A stretch of 64,000 bases of DNA, from positions 2,356,001 to 2,420,000 of the forward strand of contig OZ245715.1 in assembly GCA_965226965.1 (NCBI GenBank), read 5' to 3'. Origin of the DNA: Endoryza foliicola (GTDB taxonomy: Bacteria > Bacteroidota > Bacteroidia > Chitinophagales > Chitinophagaceae). Below are positions 1 to 8,454 of this stretch, in pieces (the first letter of the stretch is position 1; the number at the start of each line of letters is the position of its first letter). The notes under the pieces are model-generated. The model was not told the origin of the DNA, ran no database searches, and was given only the letters and a program-made list of their open reading frames with translations. The position numbers and the translations under genes were made by a program.

Positions 1-516
1 GTTGGCTTCCAACAATACCGAAACATGCCTTTGTTTGTAAATGACGCCGTTGACGGTAAAACTTTTGTGGTTCGTTATGAATCAAAAATGGAAGTACTTC
101 AATTGCATGGAGAAGTTGGCTACACGCGTGGAGAACAGTTCTCCGTTACTTCTAGTTTGAATTTTAACCAGTTTACCAAGCTGCAAAAAGAAGCGAACGC
201 ATGGGGGATGTTGCCAATTGAATTCAATACCAATTTAAGATGGCAACTGATGAAGGACCTATGGTTGAAAACGGATGTTTTTATGTTCAACGGAGCAAGA
301 TATAGAGCCGCCAATGGTGATTCATTCAAAGGCGACGGTGCGGTTGATTTGAATTTGGGTTCGGAATTTAGAATTACTAAAAACTTTAATCTTTGGGTGC
401 AGTTCAATAACGTATTTAACAACAAATACGAGCGATGGAATCAGTACGAAGCCTATGGATTCAACTTCCTGGGTGGTATTACCTACTCCTTCAATCAAAA
501 GCCTGTGAAAAAGTAA
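1..516 (+). CDS. Outer-membrane beta-barrel protein, C-terminal part (TonB-dependent receptor-like)
   Basis: The reading frame is open from base 1, so the gene starts left of the window and only the last 171 residues are seen. The visible part is a run of amphipathic strands alternating aromatic and polar residues (for example FNLWVQFNNVFNNKYERW), and it ends with a strand containing FLGGITYSF followed by a short basic tail. This is the usual end of TonB-dependent receptor and related outer-membrane barrels in Bacteroidota. The substrate cannot be told without the plug and N-terminus. The next gene starts 63 bases downstream on the same strand but has its own -7 box. A non-TonB barrel remains possible. 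Confidence 0.7.
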   Translation, partial: VGFQQYRNMPLFVNDAVDGKTFVVRYESKMEVLQLHGEVGYTRGEQFSVTSSLNFNQFTKLQKEANAWGMLPIEFNTNLRWQLMKDLWLKTDVFMFNGARYRAANGDSFKGDGAVDLNLGSEFRITKNFNLWVQFNNVFNNKYERWNQYEAYGFNFLGGITYSFNQKPVKK

Positions 517-552
517 CCTAAAAACTGGGATAACTTCTTTTTTCGGTTCCTG

Positions 553-560
553 TAATTTTG
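553..560 (+). promoter_or_regulatory. Putative -7 box (TAATTTTG) before the HU-CCDC81 gene
   Basis: The octamer matches the Bacteroidota -7 consensus TAnnTTTG and lies 19 bases before the ATG at 580. No convincing TTTG -33 element is seen at the expected distance, so the assignment rests on the -7 match alone. Confidence 0.35.
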
Positions 561-579
561 TGTTGTTTCGCAGAAGATT

Positions 580-1188
580 ATGATAGCACTTCTATTACAA
601 TACCTGCGTCAAAAACAACAATTGCCCATACCGGGTATTGGCAGCATTGTAGTAGAACGAGTACCTGCGCAGACCGATTTTGTGAACAAACAAATACTTC
701 CACCAAGTTATCATCTACGGTTCGATAAATATTTTGATTCGCCGGATAAGGACTTTTTTTCATTCCTGGCAGCTCACTCTAATTTGGCCGACTTTGAAGT
801 GATGAAATGGTACAACGAATGGGCGTATGAGCTGAGGGCTAATATCAAACCTCAAATAGGGCATACGGTGGAAGGATTAGGATCGTTCACTAAAGATGAA
901 TCCGGAGATATTCAATTCAAACCGGCTTTCAATTTAGTGCCATTCTTACGCCCGGTTGTTGCAGAACGGATCATTCAAAGCAATGCAACACATACCGTAC
1001 TTGTTGGTAATACCTCTAAAGAATACACCACAGAGGAGATCATGAACATGCCTCCATCTGATAGTGATAGTAAAGAAGTCAATTGGCAACGGATTGCTTG
1101 GATATTGGCCTTGATTGCACTCGTTTTCTTACTATGGCATCTGTTCAATCCAACCGGTAACCCAAGTCCAACGGGTATCCGATACTAA
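580..1188 (+). CDS. HU-CCDC81-like domain protein with C-terminal membrane helix
   Basis: A 202-residue protein. The first about 120 residues carry the pattern of the bacterial CCDC81-type HU domains (a start like LLQYLRQKQQLPIPGIGSI, then VVERVPAQ), which are derived from DNA-binding HU proteins. A hydrophobic helix follows at about residues 168-186 (IAWILALIALVFLLWHLF), with a short Pro-rich tail. Family members in Bacteroidota are usually anchored in the inner membrane, often with a SPOR domain behind the helix; here no SPOR domain is present. Whether it binds DNA, peptidoglycan or protein is not known from the sequence. The start is the first ATG and fits the domain. Confidence 0.7.
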   Translation: MIALLLQYLRQKQQLPIPGIGSIVVERVPAQTDFVNKQILPPSYHLRFDKYFDSPDKDFFSFLAAHSNLADFEVMKWYNEWAYELRANIKPQIGHTVEGLGSFTKDESGDIQFKPAFNLVPFLRPVVAERIIQSNATHTVLVGNTSKEYTTEEIMNMPPSDSDSKEVNWQRIAWILALIALVFLLWHLFNPTGNPSPTGIRY

Positions 1189-1227
1189 GCCCTGTTATTT
1201 CCCCTTATTTATGTTTCTTTGCATTCT

Positions 1228-2127
1228 ATGAGCAATCGCATTCATTATATTTCTTGTCCTGCTTGTGCAGCAACCAATCTGTCATTGGCCCTAAAAGCTA
1301 AAGATTATACAGTTTCCGGAGAGGTTTTTGAAATTTACGAGTGCGCCAACTGTCAACTGCGTTTCACTCAAGATGTTCCTGATGCAGCCGCCATTGGACC
1401 CTACTACCAATCTGATAGCTACATTTCTCACACCAATACCAACAAAGGGTTGGTCAATAAGCTATATCATAGAGTTAGAAGCATTACGCTCAATCAGAAA
1501 GCGAAATTGATTGAAGCAACATCTAAGAAGTCGACCGGTACTTTGCTCGATATTGGCTCCGGCACCGGAGCATTTGCGGCCCATATGAAAATGAAAGGTT
1601 GGCGTGTTACCGGTTTGGAACCAGATGCTTCAGCCAGAAGCATTGCTGCTGCCACTAATAAGATTCAACTACTGGAATCAGGAGAATTATTTCAGTTGCC
1701 GGCAGGTTCTTTTGACATAATTACGATGTGGCATGTATTGGAACATGTGCACGACTTGGATGCATATTTAGCTCAGATCAAAAAATTACTTGCTCCCGGT
1801 GGATGGTTGTTAGTAGCGGTTCCCAATTATACTTCTTTTGATGCCGGCCACTATGGTGAATATTGGGCGGCCTATGATGTGCCGCGTCACTTGTATCATT
1901 TTTCTCCCGAATCAATGAAGGAGTTGACCAAGCGTTTTCAAATGATAGTAAAAGATATCAAGCCAATGTGGTTCGATAGTTTTTACGTGAGTTTGTTGAG
2001 CGAAAAATATCAATTCAAAAAAAGCAGCCTCTTGAAAGGAGGCTGGGTGGGACTTCTATCGAACTACCATGCTTTCAAAAAGAAAAACACCTGTAGTTCA
2101 CAAATATATTTGATTCAAAATCATTAA
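1228..2127 (+). CDS. Class I SAM-dependent methyltransferase with N-terminal zinc ribbon
   Basis: A 299-residue protein. The N-terminus has two Cys pairs (CPAC at about 10-13 and CANC at about 39-42), a zinc-ribbon pattern often found ahead of Methyltransf_23-type domains. The SAM-binding motif I is LLDIGSGTGAF at about residue 107, followed by the motif II acid in GLEPD and a post-II MWHVLEHV. The family methylates small molecules or glycan precursors; the acceptor cannot be predicted. The ATG at 1228 is chosen over an in-frame TTG nine bases upstream. It converges on the glutaminyl cyclase gene with only 37 bases between them. Confidence 0.8.
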   Translation: MSNRIHYISCPACAATNLSLALKAKDYTVSGEVFEIYECANCQLRFTQDVPDAAAIGPYYQSDSYISHTNTNKGLVNKLYHRVRSITLNQKAKLIEATSKKSTGTLLDIGSGTGAFAAHMKMKGWRVTGLEPDASARSIAAATNKIQLLESGELFQLPAGSFDIITMWHVLEHVHDLDAYLAQIKKLLAPGGWLLVAVPNYTSFDAGHYGEYWAAYDVPRHLYHFSPESMKELTKRFQMIVKDIKPMWFDSFYVSLLSEKYQFKKSSLLKGGWVGLLSNYHAFKKKNTCSSQIYLIQNH

Positions 2128-2164
2128 ACTGACGCTGCTTTTTAAGCATTGAAATTCAATAGTA

Positions 2165-2995
2165 TTAAAACTTGATTTCGAAAGCGGTTGGCCATTTTTT
2201 TCCGGTAACCAAGAAATTTCCCGTTTGCGGGTCACGCGCTATTCCGTTCAATTCAAATTCATCTTCACCATTTGGATAAATCTCATTTATCAAAGCAGTG
2301 AGGTCAAGTTTACCAACCACTTTTCCTGTTTTGGCTTCAATTTTTAAGATGAAAGGAGTTTGCCATCTGTTCGCATAAATATAGCCATCCACATATTCCA
2401 ACTCATTGATGTTTCCTATTGGTTCTGAATTATCGGTTACTGATACAGTGTAGGCAACCTGAAGTGTTTCCGGGTTCAAAAACAAAAGCGTATTTGAACC
2501 ATCACTCATAATTAGGTGCGTAGAATCGTGTGTGAGTCCCCAACCTTGTTGACTGGGAATTTCGAATGTTTTTAATTGTTTGAAGGTCTTAGCGTCGTAT
2601 ACGAAACCGGTTTTAGAGGTCCAGGTGAGTTGATAGAGTTTGCCTTTAAAGAAAGTTATGCCTTCTCCAAAATACTTTGATTTGTCGATGCTAACCTTGG
2701 TAGTCACTTTTCCGGTTTTCCGGTCAACGATTCCGAATGCTGAAGGGTAGGGGCTGCTGTCCATATTGCCGCCGGAGCTTTCAAATAATTGATTTTCATG
2801 AAATTCTAATCCTTCTGTGAAATAGGCGGTATCGTGGGGATGTCTGGCAACAATACTATAACTGATAACAAGCGCATAATTGGAAGCAATAGCCGGCGTT
2901 TCAGGTGAAGCGGGTGTTCCGGGTGTTCCGGGTGTTTCGTTGCAACCCGCTAGCGTTGCGAGTACCAAGCTACTGAAAATGAACGGTTTAATCAT
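2165..2995 (-). CDS. Glutaminyl-peptide cyclotransferase, bacterial/plant beta-propeller type
   Basis: A 276-residue exported lipoprotein (lipobox LATLAGC at residues 12-18) that should turn N-terminal glutamine of exported proteins or peptides into pyroglutamate. After a low-complexity PGTPGTPASPETP linker, the sequence follows the Glu_cyclase_2 five-bladed propeller family: FTEGLEF, the FGEGITFF blade motif, GWGLTHD, INELEYVDGYIYANRW and ELNGIARDP. Length and motif order fit the family. In Bacteroidota many signal-peptidase-processed proteins begin with Gln, so an envelope role is reasonable. A promoter pair lies just upstream. The product name is well supported; the substrates are inferred. 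Confidence 0.88.
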   Translation of the reverse strand: MIKPFIFSSLVLATLAGCNETPGTPGTPASPETPAIASNYALVISYSIVARHPHDTAYFTEGLEFHENQLFESSGGNMDSSPYPSAFGIVDRKTGKVTTKVSIDKSKYFGEGITFFKGKLYQLTWTSKTGFVYDAKTFKQLKTFEIPSQQGWGLTHDSTHLIMSDGSNTLLFLNPETLQVAYTVSVTDNSEPIGNINELEYVDGYIYANRWQTPFILKIEAKTGKVVGKLDLTALINEIYPNGEDEFELNGIARDPQTGNFLVTGKKWPTAFEIKF

Positions 2996-3014
2996 TTTGT
3001 AAGTGATTGAAAAT

Positions 3015-3044
3015 CAAAGTTAAATCTATTTCAACGGCTTCAAA
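3015..3044 (-). promoter_or_regulatory. Promoter of the glutaminyl cyclase gene
   Basis: Read on the minus strand this is TTTG (3044-3041), 18 bases, then TAACTTTG (3022-3015), matching the Bacteroidota -33/-7 consensus with near-ideal spacing. The G of the -7 box is 19 bases from the ATG at 2995. Confidence 0.6.
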
Positions 3045-3371
3045 AGCAAATTATGGATAAATTTTAGTGAAGATATTTTGATTTACTAGCTTTTTTTTAT
3101 TGTTTTATGCTCGCTTATCGTCTGAACACCGCCCTATTTTGATCTCACCCTATACATTGGCGGCTCATCTATAAGTCCCCACATTCGTATTTCCCCTTTA
3201 GAACTGTATTTCACAGCATTACCTCTTATTGTCCAAAAATCTGTTTAACCACCATTCAATCCACTTTGGAACACATGTTCCTATGCTGTCCCGTGAATCA
3301 TTCCGATTCATCCATTCCTGTTGAAGAAACAAACCACACCTATGTAACCGCCACAAAAAGAAGCAGTTACA
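3045..3371. other. Intergenic stretch without a recognised gene
   Basis: AT-rich spacer between two divergent genes. Short reading frames inside it lack family features and codon-use support. No hairpin with a T-run, tRNA or repeat was found. The promoter of the downstream protease must lie here, but no clear TAnnTTTG box with a -33 partner was identified. Confidence 0.5.
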
Positions 3372-4628
3372 ATGAAACAAGTTTGTTTATTAATCTTCGT
3401 ATCGGTATTGAAGGCAACCGGGCTATTGGCTCAAACTTCCTGTGCCACTGCGGAGTATTATCAAATAGCAATAAAAGCGGATCCCTCCTTGGTGGGTAAA
3501 GCTACCTACGCTCGGGGAACCGCAACATCCATAGCATTGGATCAAACAACCACCAATGGCAGCGTTTCGAACGCAGCTCTTTCTATTATTAAGATTCCGG
3601 TGGTAGTGCACGTATTGTACAATACCGACGCACAGAACATTTCCGACGATCAGATCAAATCACAGATTGTAGCGTTGAATCAGGCATTCAGACATCAGCA
3701 TGCCGATACCGGAATGGTTCAAGCCATGTTTAAATCCTTAGCAGCAGACACTTATATTGAATTCGAACTCGCATCTACCACTCCAAAAGGGTATGCTACT
3801 TCAGGCATCACTCGCAAAAAAACATCTAATGCTACTTTCGGAATGGATGATAAGATTAAGTTTAGTAGCCAAGGTGGTGAAGACGGTTGGGACAGTGAGC
3901 ACTATTTGAATATTTGGGTTGGAAATTTGGTTGGCGGCGTGAATGGATATTCAAGTGTGTTGGGTGGCGATAAATTGAAAGATGGGATTGTACTCAATAT
4001 ATCGGCTTTTGGTGTGGGGGGCTCAGCGGCTTCTCCAACCAACAAAGGAAGAACAGCCGTGCATGAAGTAGGGCATTGGTTGGGATTGAAACATATTTGG
4101 GGAGATTATTATTGTGGTACCGACGAAGTAGACGATACGCCTCAGCAATCAGCAGCTACCAGAGGTTGTGCATCAGGAACTGTAACCAACACTTGTAATG
4201 GTGTAACCAATGCCATTATGTACAATAATTACATGGACTTAACCTACGATGCTTGTACCAATATGTTCACCATTGGTCAGCGTACAAAGATGAGAGCCTT
4301 GTTTGCAGAAGGAGGTTTGAGAAACAAAATGTTGCAAACATCTGCATTGTCTGGATCAACGACCGTAGAACCGATTCAAACAGTTAGTTTAAGTACTTCT
4401 GTAAAGCTTTATCCTAATCCAACCAAATCGCAACTAACCATTGAGGTAAGTGGGATTGATTTTTCTTCTGGAACTATTGCTTCTATTTACAACACCATGG
4501 GGCAATTGGTGCAGCAGGTAACTATTCGATCGCAGATCACTGCTGTAAATTTGGTGGCTACCAAACCAGGTATGTATGTGATCAAGTTTGCCAAACAGCC
4601 CAATTCTTACAAGTTTGTGGTGAATTAA
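3372..4628 (+). CDS. Secreted zinc metalloprotease, M43 (pappalysin/cytophagalysin) family, T9SS type A cargo
   Basis: A 418-residue protein that is probably exported by Sec and then by the type IX system. The signal peptide is about residues 1-20 (ending LLAQ). The catalytic motif HEVGHWLGLKH at residues 231-241 is the extended HExxHxxGxxH zinc site, followed by the Cys-containing region typical of M43B. An N-terminal prodomain-like part runs to about residue 100. The C-terminus is a type A sorting domain: KLYPNPTKSQLTIEV, then GMYVIKF and a terminal KFVVN. It is expected to be processed and anchored or released at the cell surface and to cleave extracellular protein. It stands alone and converges on lpdA through a shared terminator. 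Confidence 0.92.
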   Translation: MKQVCLLIFVSVLKATGLLAQTSCATAEYYQIAIKADPSLVGKATYARGTATSIALDQTTTNGSVSNAALSIIKIPVVVHVLYNTDAQNISDDQIKSQIVALNQAFRHQHADTGMVQAMFKSLAADTYIEFELASTTPKGYATSGITRKKTSNATFGMDDKIKFSSQGGEDGWDSEHYLNIWVGNLVGGVNGYSSVLGGDKLKDGIVLNISAFGVGGSAASPTNKGRTAVHEVGHWLGLKHIWGDYYCGTDEVDDTPQQSAATRGCASGTVTNTCNGVTNAIMYNNYMDLTYDACTNMFTIGQRTKMRALFAEGGLRNKMLQTSALSGSTTVEPIQTVSLSTSVKLYPNPTKSQLTIEVSGIDFSSGTIASIYNTMGQLVQQVTIRSQITAVNLVATKPGMYVIKFAKQPNSYKFVVN

Positions 4629-4655
4629 AACCGGCTTTTTATTTGTGGAATAATA

Positions 4656-4682
4656 AAGGGGGATAGTGTTACTATCCCCCTT
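4656..4682. terminator. Bidirectional intrinsic terminator
   Basis: Arms AAGGGGGATAGT and ACTATCCCCCTT around a GTT loop form a perfect 12-bp stem in the 78-base gap between two convergent genes. T-rich sequence follows on the plus side (TTATTGTT); the minus side reads TTATTATTCC. Confidence 0.85.
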
Positions 4683-4706
4683 ATTGTTATGTTCAACGAT
4701 GAACGA

Positions 4707-6110
4707 TTACAAGTGAATGGCTTCGCCGTATGCAACTTCAATAGCATCTTTCACACTTTCACTGATTGTTGGGTGCGGATGAATGCTATTCAATACTTCA
4801 TGGTAAGTAGTTTCTAACTTGCGAGCGGTTACAGTTTGAGCAATGATTTCAGTTACATTGTAACCAATCATGTGAGTACCCAACCACTCACCGTATTTCG
4901 CATCGAAAATTACTTTCACGAAACCTTCTGTATGTCCGGCAGCAGAAGCTTTACCCGAAGCACTTAAAGGGAGTTTACCTACTTTAATTTCATATCCCGC
5001 TTCTTTTGCTTGCTTTTCAGTGAAACCTACTGAAGCAATCTCAGGCACACAATAAGTACAACCTGGAACATTGCCATAATCCAATGCCTCAGGAGCATGG
5101 TGGTATTTTTTCTCGTTGTATCCAATTGCTTCTACGCAAATGATGGCTTCTTTGCTAGCAACGTGCGCAAGAGCTTGTCCCGGAGCGCAATCACCAATGG
5201 CATAGATGCCCGGAATATTTGTTTGATAGTATTTGTCTACTACTAAGCGACCTTTTTCAGTTTTGATACCGTTTTCTTCTAATCCAATTCCTTCGATGTT
5301 GGCAACAACACCCGCAGCGCTCAACAACACATCAGCCTCAAGAGTAACATTACCGTTCGCTGTTTTAACAGTGGCTTTTACTCCTGCACCCGAAGTATCT
5401 ACAGCAGTTACTTCTGCATTGGTCATGATGTCGATACCGTATTTCTTATAGGTCTTCTCCAATTCTTTAGAGATGTCTTCATCTTCTACCGGAACAATGC
5501 GCGGCATGAATTCAACAATGGTAACTTTTGTACCCATACTGTTGTAGAAATATGCAAACTCAACTCCAATTGCACCGCTTCCAACCACGATCATCGACTT
5601 TGGTTGTTGTGGCATTACCATTGCTTCACGGTAACCAATGATCTTCTTTCCGTCGATAGGCATCGCAGGAAGTTGACGCGCACGTGCACCTGTTGCAATG
5701 ATGATATGTTTACCTTCAACCACTTCTTTGGTTCCGTCGGCTTTGGTAACTTCAATTTGACCCTTGGTTTTGATCTTGCCAAAACCCATGATCACATCGA
5801 TTTTATTTTTCTTCATCAAAAACTGAACACCTTTGCTCATTTTATCGGCAACACCACGACTGCGCTTCACTACAGACTCAAACTGAGGCTGTCCACTCGC
5901 TTCAATACCATACTCTTTCGCGTGTTTAATATATTCAAAAACCTGCGCACTCTTCAACAATGCTTTGGTAGGAATACAACCCCAGTTAAGGCAAATTCCA
6001 CCCAGGCTTTCTTTTTCAATAATAGCAACTTTGAAACCGAGTTGAGACGCACGGATCGCTGCTACATATCCGCCGGGGCCACTGCCCAATACAACTACAT
6101 CGTAGGCCAT
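4707..6110 (-). CDS. lpdA: Dihydrolipoyl dehydrogenase (E3)
   Basis: A 467-residue FAD flavoprotein that reoxidises dihydrolipoamide of the 2-oxoacid dehydrogenase complexes and the glycine cleavage system with NAD. Visible are the FAD Rossmann motif VVLGSGPGGYVAA at the N-terminus, the redox-active disulfide C40-x4-C45 in GGICLNWGCIPTK, the NAD-binding GSGAIGVEFAYF, the second FAD motif GIYAIGDC and the C-terminal His-Glu dyad region SIHPHPTISES. The length is normal. The start is placed at MAYDVV, since the alternative ATG at 6164 would add 18 residues ahead of the Rossmann strand. No complex partners lie next to it. Confidence 0.95.
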   Translation of the reverse strand: MAYDVVVLGSGPGGYVAAIRASQLGFKVAIIEKESLGGICLNWGCIPTKALLKSAQVFEYIKHAKEYGIEASGQPQFESVVKRSRGVADKMSKGVQFLMKKNKIDVIMGFGKIKTKGQIEVTKADGTKEVVEGKHIIIATGARARQLPAMPIDGKKIIGYREAMVMPQQPKSMIVVGSGAIGVEFAYFYNSMGTKVTIVEFMPRIVPVEDEDISKELEKTYKKYGIDIMTNAEVTAVDTSGAGVKATVKTANGNVTLEADVLLSAAGVVANIEGIGLEENGIKTEKGRLVVDKYYQTNIPGIYAIGDCAPGQALAHVASKEAIICVEAIGYNEKKYHHAPEALDYGNVPGCTYCVPEIASVGFTEKQAKEAGYEIKVGKLPLSASGKASAAGHTEGFVKVIFDAKYGEWLGTHMIGYNVTEIIAQTVTARKLETTYHEVLNSIHPHPTISESVKDAIEVAYGEAIHL

Positions 6111-6152
6111 AGTTCGAATGAATTTTAATTTTTTGCGCAAAAATTGCAGCTG

Positions 6153-6184
6153 CGAAGCTAACACAGAATGGGTAAATTGTCAAA
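6153..6184 (-). promoter_or_regulatory. Promoter of lpdA
   Basis: On the minus strand, TTTG (6184-6181), 20 bases, then TAGCTTCG (6160-6153), one mismatch from TAnnTTTG. It leaves a leader of about 35-40 bases before the ATG at 6110 and supports that start over the ATG at 6164, which would lie upstream of the -7 box. Confidence 0.5.
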
Positions 6185-6332
6185 ACAAGTTAGGCAGACC
6201 CGTCCAGCGGTCTTTTCGCTTGATTGTTAATGAATTGAAGGGGAATTCTGTTGGCAATTCTGATCGGCATACATCAATGCAAAAATCATGTGGAGCGAGC
6301 AGTCCATTTTCATTAAACCCCATCACTTAAAA

Positions 6333-6402
6333 CCTAAGGCCCAACACCTAAAGCCCAAAGCCTAATGCCTAACGCCCAAAGCCTAATGCCTAAAGCCTAA
6401 TT
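6333..6402. repeat. Heptanucleotide tract, ten units of CCYAANG type
   Basis: Ten consecutive 7-base units in exact register: CCTAAGG, CCCAACA, CCTAAAG, CCCAAAG, CCTAATG, CCTAACG, CCCAAAG, CCTAATG, CCTAAAG, CCTAATT. The tract ends two bases before the stop codon of the minus-strand gene at 6405. Related tracts occur at 15226, 15333 and 17828. Confidence 0.85.
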
Positions 6403-6404
6403 CC

Positions 6405-8333
6405 CTACCTAATAATCGTCACCGATCCGGTAAGTTTAGGCTCATTGTTTGTCCGTAAATCAATAACGTAGTAGTAAACGCCCACAGGAAGCGGCTTTCC
6501 GTTGCTCGTGCCATCCCAAGGTTTGGGGTATCCCGAACTGGTGTATACCACTTGCCCATAACGGTTCATTACCTGGGTTACCGATTCAGGGAAGAATTCA
6601 AGTGGTTCTATGACCCAGGTATCGTTGATGCCATCCCCATTGGGGGAGAAGATATTTGGGATCAGTACTTTGTCGTATACTTTCACAAAAACAGTATCGA
6701 TATCTTCACCACACCCTAAATTAGAAACCGCATGTAGGTAATAGAATTGACTTTGAGGCGGATTCACTTTTGTAACCAAACGATCGGGTTGATCGATGTT
6801 TTGCAAGGGCGTCCAGAAATAGCGAATATCATTACCGGCAATTTTTCCGGTAATGGTAGCCGGAAAACCTATACGGGTTTTGCGGTCAGGTCCTGCATCT
6901 GCAATGGGTTTACGCCAGATATTTACGCGAACACTTGCTGTATCAAAACAACCATATTCGTTAAATATTATGAGTTTATAAACGGTAGTATCGTTGGGTT
7001 TTGCAATGGGATTGGGAATGGTGTCATTGCTTAGGGTGGCCGCCGGCGACCAACTATACCTCGTTCCCCCCGAAGCCCGCAATTGAACGGATCCGCCTTC
7101 GCAAACTGACTGAGTGGGACCCACTGTAACATGAGCGGCAGGGTAAATGATAAGGTTCGTAGAATCCTCATCAGTACACCCATTATAGTCAGTAACTTTT
7201 ACTTTATACCAACCCGTATTGGTAAACTGTACGTTTTTTAATTCCGGTCCTTGTACGTTGGATGTAAATCCTGAAGGACCGGTCCAACTATAAAAACTTC
7301 CTCCAGCCGCATACAAACCTATTGTAGAACCATAACATCCGAATACATAATTGGTAACTTGAGCATCGGGCTGTGATACTACAACGGTGATATCGTTCGA
7401 TGCCAATCGGCACGATATATTGTTCAAATTGGGGCCGTCGGCCACCAACATTCTATAAGTATATTGGCCAATATCGCTCGGGGGGCGCAAATATTGATTC
7501 GAATTGGCACCGGGAATATCGGTCCAAGAAGTGCCACCATTCATACTAATTTGCCATTGATAATTTGGATTTGCATACACTCCCGGAGTAACATCGGCTT
7601 TCAAGACATAGGACTTATTGGCACTTTTACAGGCCACTATAAAGCTCGTGTCTGCAGCTGCAACCGTTGCAGTGATTTTTGCTCCGCAGGGTCTAAATGT
7701 GATATCATCTAGGGCTAAATCATTTCCACAACCACCGGGCGCATTGTTGCGTAACCGAATTACAACTTCAGGTGTGCCGGGCGGGGAAACGAAAAATGCG
7801 CCGTATTGTCGCCAAAATGCCGGGTTTTCTGCTGGAAGATCTCCCGAGTTAACCGTGGTGAGTACCGTTCCTGTAACGGTCTCCACACTAAAGGTGAGAT
7901 TCGGACGAATGCCATTGCTTCCGCATGCTTCCGGTTTTAGTACATTTTTTACCCAAGCTGCAAATTCATAGTTGGTATTTGGGCAAAGCCCGCGAATGGT
8001 ATCTACATAAAAATCGCCCGGTGTAGCAGAGGCATTCACTAACATATAATATCCGTTTGCATCATTGGGTGTGTGATCACCGGCAAGGGTATGCCACGAT
8101 TGTCCAAAACAAGCAAACGATAAGTTCTGAAGACTGTATTGTCCATCATTTGGACAAGAGGAAGGAGTATATGCATAGGTAGTAACACCGGGAGGTAAGG
8201 CAGGGCCCGCACCGGAACCGGCTCCAAAAGTGATATGTACAACCGGATCACCCAAACTTCCTGAACACAATTGTGCATTCGCAGAAACTCCGGCTATCAA
8301 TAGCAGTATGAACAGGAAAGGCGCTGTTTTCAT
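6405..8333 (-). CDS. Surface protein with Ig-like domains and gliding-motility (T9SS type B) C-terminal domain
   Basis: A 642-residue exported protein. A signal peptide covers about residues 1-20 (ends SANAQ). The N-terminal third (about 25-215) looks like a carbohydrate-binding or jelly-roll module of the kind seen in such proteins (FAAWVKN, LALDDITFRPCG). Several Ig/PKD-like repeats follow (NYQWQISMNGGTSW, SVCEGGSVQLRASGG, AGPDRKTRIG). The last about 90 residues are the type B sorting domain: IPNIFSPNGDGINDTWVI through NRYGQVVY and GVYYYVIDL. It should be moved across the outer membrane by the type IX system and held at the surface, perhaps as an adhesin. The ligand is unknown. The heptamer tract lies directly after its stop. 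Confidence 0.85.
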   Translation of the reverse strand: MKTAPFLFILLLIAGVSANAQLCSGSLGDPVVHITFGAGSGAGPALPPGVTTYAYTPSSCPNDGQYSLQNLSFACFGQSWHTLAGDHTPNDANGYYMLVNASATPGDFYVDTIRGLCPNTNYEFAAWVKNVLKPEACGSNGIRPNLTFSVETVTGTVLTTVNSGDLPAENPAFWRQYGAFFVSPPGTPEVVIRLRNNAPGGCGNDLALDDITFRPCGAKITATVAAADTSFIVACKSANKSYVLKADVTPGVYANPNYQWQISMNGGTSWTDIPGANSNQYLRPPSDIGQYTYRMLVADGPNLNNISCRLASNDITVVVSQPDAQVTNYVFGCYGSTIGLYAAGGSFYSWTGPSGFTSNVQGPELKNVQFTNTGWYKVKVTDYNGCTDEDSTNLIIYPAAHVTVGPTQSVCEGGSVQLRASGGTRYSWSPAATLSNDTIPNPIAKPNDTTVYKLIIFNEYGCFDTASVRVNIWRKPIADAGPDRKTRIGFPATITGKIAGNDIRYFWTPLQNIDQPDRLVTKVNPPQSQFYYLHAVSNLGCGEDIDTVFVKVYDKVLIPNIFSPNGDGINDTWVIEPLEFFPESVTQVMNRYGQVVYTSSGYPKPWDGTSNGKPLPVGVYYYVIDLRTNNEPKLTGSVTIIR

Positions 8334-8359
8334 TAGTTACACTCCGTAATTCGACATTT

Positions 8360-8408
8360 CAAAAATAACCATTTGGCACCTAACAGCGGTTAGGTTTCCT
8401 TATCTTTG
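8360..8408. promoter_or_regulatory. Divergent promoter region
   Basis: A minus-strand -7 box TATTTTTG (8367-8360) lies 26 bases before the Ig-like gene, and a plus-strand box TATCTTTG (8401-8408) lies 46 bases before the phosphorylase ATG. Neither has a clear -33 TTTG at 19-20 bases, so both calls rest on the octamer alone. Confidence 0.4.
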
Positions 8409-8454
8409 CCCACTTATTTAACAATACGTATCTTTTTCATTATAAGTTTTGTAT

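Noticed and set aside
3266..3499. Plus-strand frame of 77 residues before the M43 protease
   Set aside because: TTG start, overlaps the protease signal peptide in another frame, no features.
5604..6128. Plus-strand frame of 174 residues
   Set aside because: Opposite to lpdA, which has all expected motifs.
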